Positions 58,734-64,000 of a stretch of DNA of 64,000 nt are shown here, piece by piece. The DNA lies in NCBI RefSeq assembly GCF_000766945.1, contig NZ_KN266210.1:219626-283625 (forward strand). The letters run 5' to 3'. Origin of the DNA: Cellvibrio mixtus subsp. mixtus J3-8. Lineage in GTDB: Bacteria; Pseudomonadota; Gammaproteobacteria; Pseudomonadales; Cellvibrionaceae. How positions within the stretch are numbered: position 1 is the stretch's first letter; each line of letters opens with the position of its first letter. Made by a program: the position numbers and the translations under genes. The notes under the pieces were generated by a model. It did not search any database. It saw nothing but the letters and a program-made list of their open reading frames with translations, and had not been told where the DNA came from.

Positions 58734-60008
58734 TTACAATACTGTTTTTATGAACTCCAATGTTTTGTCCAGGGCTCCACGATTTTCAACTGCCACACGT
58801 AAAGCATTTTCTCCTTTTTGCTGTCGCAACTCCGGATCATTTAACAAGCGCGTTAACATTGCCGTCAACTCATCGGCATTGCGCGCAATATCGAGCGCAT
58901 CAGCAGCTTTTAATAAAGAAGATACTTCAGAAAAATTAAACAAATGTTCGCCACTTAACAAAGGCAATCCCCAGGCAGCAGGCTCGATAAAATTATGCCC
59001 GCCATTCGGCACCATGCTGCCACCAACAAACGCAATATCACTCGCACCAAACAGCAACATCAGTTCACCCATAGTGTCACCGAGCAAAATATCCATATCC
59101 GCAGAAATTTCATTGCGACTACGCCGCCGGGTTTTAAATCCGCGCGCCTCGCACAGCTGCCCTACTTTTTCAAATCGCTCAGGATGGCGAGGAACCAATA
59201 TCAACATCAATTGCCGCGCTGTTTCACCAAGCGTTGCACGCGCTCCGGCAAACGCATCGAGAATAATTTCATCTTCTCCCTGGTGTGTGCTCGCGGCAAT
59301 CCAGACAAGCCGATTAGCGTTATCCGACAATTGCCTTTTCAGATCCGCAGCGCGCGCGCGCAATTCATCGGTAAGGGACAAATCAAATTTAATATTACCA
59401 GTCACAAGAGCTTTGGATTCCGACAGCCCCAATTGGACAAAACGTGCAGCATCGGTTGCATTTTGGATTAATGCCAATTGCAAATTATTTAACATGGGCG
59501 ACGTCAATGCAGAGAGCCGTGCATAGCCTCGCGCCGACTTTTCTGACAAACGCCCGTTCACCAATATCGCGGGAACGCCGCGTTTCGTACAAGCAGCTAA
59601 TGTATTGGGCCAAAGCTCGGTTTCCATTACCAAATACACTGCCGGATTTATTCGCTTGAAAAAACGGGCCAACGCGTCAGGTACGTCGTAAGGAGCGTAG
59701 ATATGAAATACTGAATTTCCCAGAGTTGCCTGTACCCGCTCTGAACCTGTTGGTGTAGTAGTCGTAATCACCAGGTGCAAATTGTCATCAGCCATTAAAC
59801 GGCGAATCATTGGTAACGCAGCAAGGAACTCCCCAACGGAAACGGTATGCAACCACACCACTTTTTTTGCAGTAACTAATCGGGGGAAAAAACCAAATCG
59901 CTCTGCCCAACGCCTGGCATAAGCTGGCGCAGCAAAGGAGCGCCATAACAGGCGCAGCAAAATAAAAGGTAATAAACAGTAGAAAACTATTGTGTAAAGA
60001 AAGCGCAT
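58734..60008 (-). CDS. waaA: Kdo transferase (lipid A core synthesis)
   Basis: About 424 residues from the ATG at 60008. WaaA adds Kdo residues to lipid IVA at the inner membrane. The N-terminal membrane anchor (IVFYCLLPFILLRLLW) is followed by WLHTVSVGEF, TTTTPTGS, VYLVMETELWPN, and in the C-terminal GT-B domain FVGGSMVPNGGHNFIEPAAWG. All are WaaA signatures. The length is standard. Confidence 0.95.
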   Translation of the reverse strand: MRFLYTIVFYCLLPFILLRLLWRSFAAPAYARRWAERFGFFPRLVTAKKVVWLHTVSVGEFLAALPMIRRLMADDNLHLVITTTTPTGSERVQATLGNSVFHIYAPYDVPDALARFFKRINPAVYLVMETELWPNTLAACTKRGVPAILVNGRLSEKSARGYARLSALTSPMLNNLQLALIQNATDAARFVQLGLSESKALVTGNIKFDLSLTDELRARAADLKRQLSDNANRLVWIAASTHQGEDEIILDAFAGARATLGETARQLMLILVPRHPERFEKVGQLCEARGFKTRRRSRNEISADMDILLGDTMGELMLLFGASDIAFVGGSMVPNGGHNFIEPAAWGLPLLSGEHLFNFSEVSSLLKAADALDIARNADELTAMLTRLLNDPELRQQKGENALRVAVENRGALDKTLEFIKTVL

Positions 60009-60192
60009 ATCACGACTCAATAAACAACAAGACCGGCAGAATAACAAAAACCTCTAACGCTCCAAAGCTTTTATCCATTCAGCAAGGCAGGCATTATTAA
60101 ACTGCTAGCGCACCGGCTTGGGCCTGCTTTAATCAGGAACTTGAACAAATATCCCATCAACCCCGCTGCACCACACGCATTACCCATAAATT

Positions 60193-60218
60193 AAAACGGC
60201 GCATTCCTGCGCCGCTTT
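60193..60218 (-). terminator. Intrinsic terminator after the TPR lipoprotein gene
   Basis: A 7-bp GC stem (60197-60203 with 60208-60214) with a 4-nt loop and TTTTAATTT on the minus strand. Confidence 0.75.
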
Positions 60219-60229
60219 CTTGTAAAACA

Positions 60230-60961
60230 TTATTGCGCTATGGGTACCAATTGCACCCGTGCAGGGCTACCCAATTTTATATCGCCACGTACGCGATGAC
60301 CTGGAACAGCTTCGCGCATTTTCTGGTAGATCCAGCGACCTTCTACATCGGTGCGCGCAATAATAATCGCGAGCGAATTAGTATCTTTTAATTTGCGTGC
60401 GATCTCGCCCAGTTTCGCGATTATTTGTGGATCATCCTTGCCCACTAGATCCGCATTCAATAAGAATTCATTGGCACCACCGCGATAAGGTTCTACCGGC
60501 GGCGCGGATTTAATTTGCTCAGCCAGTGCCGCAGACACTTCTTTGATCAGCAGATTTTCCGGGTCCACAATACGGGCATTGTTGAGCATGGTAGTCGCCT
60601 GGGAATAACTTCCCCGCGCAGCTGCCTGGCGGGCCAAATCCACATAGCGCATTACAATTCCCTGCAAACCGCCTTTTGCGCGCGCATTATTTGGATCCAG
60701 CTTTAACGCCGCACGGAAATAATCAAATGCATTGTCATTTGCGGGAGTGAGCAACTGGTTTTGCGCGAGTGTGTATTCACCATTCAGGATCAACAACTTT
60801 GCCGCTTGTTGTTCTTTAGTCAGTGGTGCAGGAGCCTGTACTACCGGCGCCGGGGCTGGGGGCGGTGGAGGCTCTTTTTTCTTCCATAAATTGACCTGGC
60901 AAGCGGCCAATCCCAGACTGGCAATAATCAACACACTGCAACGGACAACAATACTCAACAT
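60230..60961 (-). CDS. TPR-containing lipoprotein
   Basis: About 243 residues from the ATG at 60961 (AAGAGA upstream). The lipoprotein signal is IIASLGLAAC. A Pro/Ala-rich segment follows (KKKEPPPPPAPAP). A TPR-like helical region follows (FDYFRAALKLDPNNARAKGG, QAAARGSYSQATTMLNNARIVDPENL). The C-terminal domain (LGEIARKLKDTNSLAIIIARTDVEGRWIYQ) resembles the peptidoglycan-facing OmpA-like fold only loosely. It is probably a periplasmic scaffold protein. It is monocistronic. Confidence 0.78.
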   Translation of the reverse strand: MLSIVVRCSVLIIASLGLAACQVNLWKKKEPPPPPAPAPVVQAPAPLTKEQQAAKLLILNGEYTLAQNQLLTPANDNAFDYFRAALKLDPNNARAKGGLQGIVMRYVDLARQAAARGSYSQATTMLNNARIVDPENLLIKEVSAALAEQIKSAPPVEPYRGGANEFLLNADLVGKDDPQIIAKLGEIARKLKDTNSLAIIIARTDVEGRWIYQKMREAVPGHRVRGDIKLGSPARVQLVPIAQ

Positions 60962-61174
60962 AAAAACATCTCTTGGCAAAACAACATTTGTTGCGGAAAT
61001 TCCCACAGTGGATGGCCGCTTTATAACAAATATGGGATCAGGAATAAAAATGTTACGGAATGGTGGCTTTTCGGGAATGAAAGTCATTGCCCAGTGTCCA
61101 TAGGGTCGCGTATGTTACTGTAACTCAGCCGTTCCGGCATCCGGTACTCACCATTACAACAAAGAAACACGATT

Positions 61175-62953
61175 ATGTTTTCACGCTTGATTTCATTCGC
61201 CCTGCAATCCGTGCTGTTAATGGCTTGTTTTTCAGCGGTTGCGGCAAACGATCCTTTTGCCCCCAAAAACCAGAGCCTTAACCAATCCCCCGTGTCACTG
61301 GAAAACAAGATTGCTGCGCAGGATGAGTTTTTGCCGGTCGCCCAGGCATTTATTCCGGAATACACCATCGCGCAAGGCAAGCTGGTTTTGCACTGGAAAA
61401 TTGCCGATAGCTACTACCTCTACGAGGAACGCTTTAAATTCAAAGCCGATGAAGGAATTACCCTGATCCCAAGCTACACACCGGGGAAAATGAAGTATGA
61501 CGAGCTATTCGAGCGCGAAACCATGGTGCATTACCATGAAGTTACCGCAAGCTTCGACCTCAGCACTATTAATAAACCATTTATCCTGAAGCTCGAATTC
61601 CAGGGATGTGCCGATGCCGGTTTGTGCTACCCCCCGCAAAAGAAAACCTTGTCGATAGATCCGGCCAACGCATTGGTTGTGGAGCAATCGGCAGCAGCAA
61701 TACCGGTTGCATCAACACCGCCCACCACAGAAGCACCAGCTCCCGCACCGGCTGAATCCGGCTGGCTGTTACAGGCTATTTTATTGGCGATCCTGGGTGG
61801 CACCATCCTTAACCTTATGCCCTGCGTTTTTCCGGTGTTGTCTATCAAGGTAATGAGCCTGGCCGCGGCAGATCGCGCACGCCTTGCAATTCACGGTTGG
61901 GTTTACACGTTGGGTATCGTTGCCTGCTTTGTTGGCTTTGCTGTTGCTTTATTGATTGCGCGCAAAGGTGGTGAAGCCATTGGTTGGGGCTTCCAGCTGC
62001 AATCACCGGGATTAATTGCTGCACTTGCTTATTTATTCTTTGTGATGGGATTGAGCATGTCCGGCCTGGTTAACGTTGGTACCAGCCTGATGGGCGCCGG
62101 CCAGGGACTCACGCAAAAATCCGGCTTAAGCGGGTCCTTTTTTACCGGCGTACTCGCCGCTGTTGTCGCCAGCCCATGCACCGCCCCCTTTATGGGAACA
62201 GCACTGGGCTTTGCACTCACCCAGCCGGCGTATGTTTGTATCGCAGTGTTTGCAGCCCTTGGATTCGGTATGGCCTTACCGCTGTTATTACTGTGCTATT
62301 TGCCAGCACTTGCACAACGCCTGCCCAAACCGGGTGTATGGATGGATAACCTCAAACAATTTCTTGCCTTTCCCCTTTATCTCAGCGCTATTTGGTTACT
62401 GTGGGTTTATGGCCGCCAAACCAGTGTTAATGGCATGGCGACTCTGGCAGCAGGGGCGGTCCTTATCGCATTTGGCTTGTGGTTGTCAGGTCGTGACGCC
62501 AAGGGATTCTGGCAATGGATTCGCCGCTTGCTAATCGCCCTAAGCTGGATTGCGGCCATCAGCCTACCCTTTCAAACCCAACACCAAAAAACCGAAACCT
62601 CCAGTCGCTGGCAACCTTACAACGCTGAACTGGTTGCCGAGCTGCGCGCTCAAGGCCGTCCGGTATTTATCAATTTAACGGCAGATTGGTGCCTGACTTG
62701 CCTGGCGAATGAACGAATCGCATTGCATACAGAAGCTGTGGAGAAAACCTTTGATGAACTGGATGTAGCAACCTTCAAAGGTGATTGGACTAATACAGAT
62801 CCAAAAATCACTGAACTTTTACAAGAATATGGCCGTAGTGGCGTTCCTTTATATCTGTGGTTTCCTGCCAACAGTGTGGGAAAAGCCCAAATATTGCCGC
62901 AACTTTTGACGAAAGATTTGTTGGTCACCACACTAACCGGTAAAAATAACTGA
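61175..62953 (+). CDS. dsbD: Thiol:disulfide interchange protein DsbD
   Basis: A 592-residue protein that carries electrons from cytoplasmic thioredoxin to periplasmic partners. The signal peptide is followed by the alpha domain (GCADAGLCYPPQKKT, redox Cys pair), an eight-helix membrane domain (MPCVFPVLSIKVM, VASPCTAPFMGTALG with its Cys residues) and the C-terminal thioredoxin-like gamma domain (ADWCLTCLANE, CxxC; FDELDV; GVPLYLWF). All six redox cysteines can be placed. Confidence 0.95.
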   Translation: MFSRLISFALQSVLLMACFSAVAANDPFAPKNQSLNQSPVSLENKIAAQDEFLPVAQAFIPEYTIAQGKLVLHWKIADSYYLYEERFKFKADEGITLIPSYTPGKMKYDELFERETMVHYHEVTASFDLSTINKPFILKLEFQGCADAGLCYPPQKKTLSIDPANALVVEQSAAAIPVASTPPTTEAPAPAPAESGWLLQAILLAILGGTILNLMPCVFPVLSIKVMSLAAADRARLAIHGWVYTLGIVACFVGFAVALLIARKGGEAIGWGFQLQSPGLIAALAYLFFVMGLSMSGLVNVGTSLMGAGQGLTQKSGLSGSFFTGVLAAVVASPCTAPFMGTALGFALTQPAYVCIAVFAALGFGMALPLLLLCYLPALAQRLPKPGVWMDNLKQFLAFPLYLSAIWLLWVYGRQTSVNGMATLAAGAVLIAFGLWLSGRDAKGFWQWIRRLLIALSWIAAISLPFQTQHQKTETSSRWQPYNAELVAELRAQGRPVFINLTADWCLTCLANERIALHTEAVEKTFDELDVATFKGDWTNTDPKITELLQEYGRSGVPLYLWFPANSVGKAQILPQLLTKDLLVTTLTGKNN

Positions 62954-63296
62954 CAATTCGACGATTTTGGGCGAATTTTTTAACAAATAAAGGCTTTTTA
63001 ACGAAACTTCCCTAATCTTGTCGCTAACAGGGCGACAAGATGCGGGGATAATCGTGCAAAACTGTTATTTACAGTTGAATTTTTACTCCTGCGATAACTA
63101 ACTTCTGCAATCTTGCAGCGATTTTCTGCCATCTGAATAAAATTTTGCAGCTATCGTGGACATAGCCTTTTTTTTGCGGCAAACTCCCCTCACTTTGAAT
63201 TCCCCGGATGGGGCGCTTTAACCCAATTGCAACAAATCGCAACCAATTGGCTAAATTCGCCACATAAAACAGAAAATAACCGCAGGAAAACAGTCA
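62954..63296. other. Upstream region of aroQ
   Basis: About 340 nt, AT-rich at first. It should hold the aroQ-accB promoter. No clear regulatory element is recognised. Confidence 0.35.
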
Positions 63297-63734
63297 ATGG
63301 CAACCATTTTGGTACTTCACGGCCCCAACCTGAACTTGTTAGGGCTGCGCGAGCCAGGAATTTATGGTGCAACTACCCTTGACGACATAAACCGCACACT
63401 GGCGCAAACCGCGCAAAAAGCCGGTCACCACCTGCAAACCCTGCAAAGCAACGCCGAATACGAACTGATTGACCGTATTCATGATGCGCGCAAGGAAGGA
63501 GTGGATTTCATCATCATCAACCCGGCGGCCTTTACCCATACCAGTGTTGCCTTGCGCGATGCATTGCTCGGCGTCGACATCCCGTTTATTGAAGTTCATT
63601 TATCCAATGTGCATAAACGCGAAGCGTTTCGCCATCATTCGTATTTTTCTGATGTCGCCCAGGGCGTCATCTGCGGTTTTGGAGCCACCAGTTATGAATT
63701 GGCACTTCAAGCCGCATTCAAACTCGTAAAATAA
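63297..63734 (+). CDS. aroQ: Type II 3-dehydroquinate dehydratase
   Basis: A 145-residue enzyme that dehydrates 3-dehydroquinate in the shikimate pathway. Motifs are [18 protein letters not shown] (active-site Tyr), [34 protein letters not shown] and [25 protein letters not shown] precedes the ATG. It lies just upstream of accB, a common gene order. Confidence 0.96.
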   Translation: MATILVLHGPNLNLLGLREPGIYGATTLDDINRTLAQTAQKAGHHLQTLQSNAEYELIDRIHDARKEGVDFIIINPAAFTHTSVALRDALLGVDIPFIEVHLSNVHKREAFRHHSYFSDVAQGVICGFGATSYELALQAAFKLVK

Positions 63735-63799
63735 CACCTACCCTTTAACCATTTGGTCTTACCAAACCATTACAACTACTTGTTGCCAGAGAGGACACC

Positions 63800-64000
63800 A
63801 TGGATATTCGCAAAATTAAAAAACTGATCGAACTGCTGGAGGAATCCAACATCGGTGAGTTGGAAATCAAAGAAGGCGAAGAATCTGTACGAATTGCCCG
63901 CAATAGCGGTACTACTCAATATTTCAGTGCACCGGCACCGGCGTATGCCGCCCCGGCAGCTGCACCCGTTGCCGCAGCCCCGACAGCCGCACCCGCTTCT
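63800..64000 (+). CDS. accB: Biotin carboxyl carrier protein of acetyl-CoA carboxylase, 5' part
   Basis: The first 67 codons of AccB are in the window: [20 protein letters not shown], then [13 protein letters not shown] and the start of the Ala/Pro linker. The biotinyl domain with its MKM motif would lie past 64000. AGAGGA lies 7 nt before the ATG. AccC usually follows. It is cut by the window edge. Confidence 0.95.
   Translation, partial: MDIRKIKKLIELLEESNIGELEIKEGEESVRIARNSGTTQYFSAPAPAYAAPAAAPVAAAPTAAPAS

Overview
The window looks like chromosomal DNA of a plant-polysaccharide-degrading gammaproteobacterium close to Cellvibrio. This rests on a secreted GH45 endoglucanase with CBM2 and CBM10 modules, a GH5 lipoprotein, an AA10 LPMO with two chitin/cellulose-type binding modules, a PL3 pectate lyase, serine-rich linkers between modules, and the gammaproteobacterial order nudF-yqiB-cpdA-yqiA-parE. 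No rRNA or tRNA gene was seen.

Layout. 0-12 kb: DUF3530 protein, DTW-domain tRNA modification enzyme, dapE, a flavin oxidase, a methyltransferase, a promoter-to-terminator small transcript, rtcB, a PEP-CTERM protein and a GH5 enzyme. 12-19 kb: AHSA1/VOC pair, glgX, GH45 and LPMO. 19-33.7 kb: minus-strand housekeeping and small genes, a BtuFCD-like ABC importer, a ROK kinase, two PilZ proteins, radA, a large lipase-like lipoprotein and nudK. 33.9-47.5 kb: a complete Tn7-like transposon. 47.5-52.3 kb: the parE operon. 52.4-55.4 kb: thiD-thiC under a TPP riboswitch. 55.8-64 kb: tolC, PL3, waaA, a TPR lipoprotein, dsbD, aroQ and the start of accB.

The main find is the transposon at 33900-47529. 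Its ends can be placed to the base: inverted 5'-TGT termini, three end repeats on each side, and a 5-bp target duplication ACTAC (33895-33899 and 47530-47534). The right-hand copy contains the stop codon of parE. The former parE terminator lies 13.6 kb away, beyond the left end. The transposition genes are tnsA, tnsB, tnsC, a small tniQ, a four-helix membrane protein of unknown role and a larger tnsD/tniQ. No cas gene or CRISPR array is present.

The cargo is two nucleotide-signalling immune modules side by side. One is a complete type II CBASS: a DncV-like cyclase, Cap2, Cap3, and a divergently transcribed patatin phospholipase (CapV). The other is a two-gene unit with overlapping stop and start codons: a minimal DisA/CdaA-type diadenylate cyclase (DAC) domain and a Cap15-like two-helix beta-barrel membrane effector. 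A DAC enzyme is unexpected in a gammaproteobacterium. Pairing it with this effector suggests a CBASS-like or Panoptes-like defence that uses a DAC cyclase, which I do not recognise as a described system. It is the strongest candidate for something new here.
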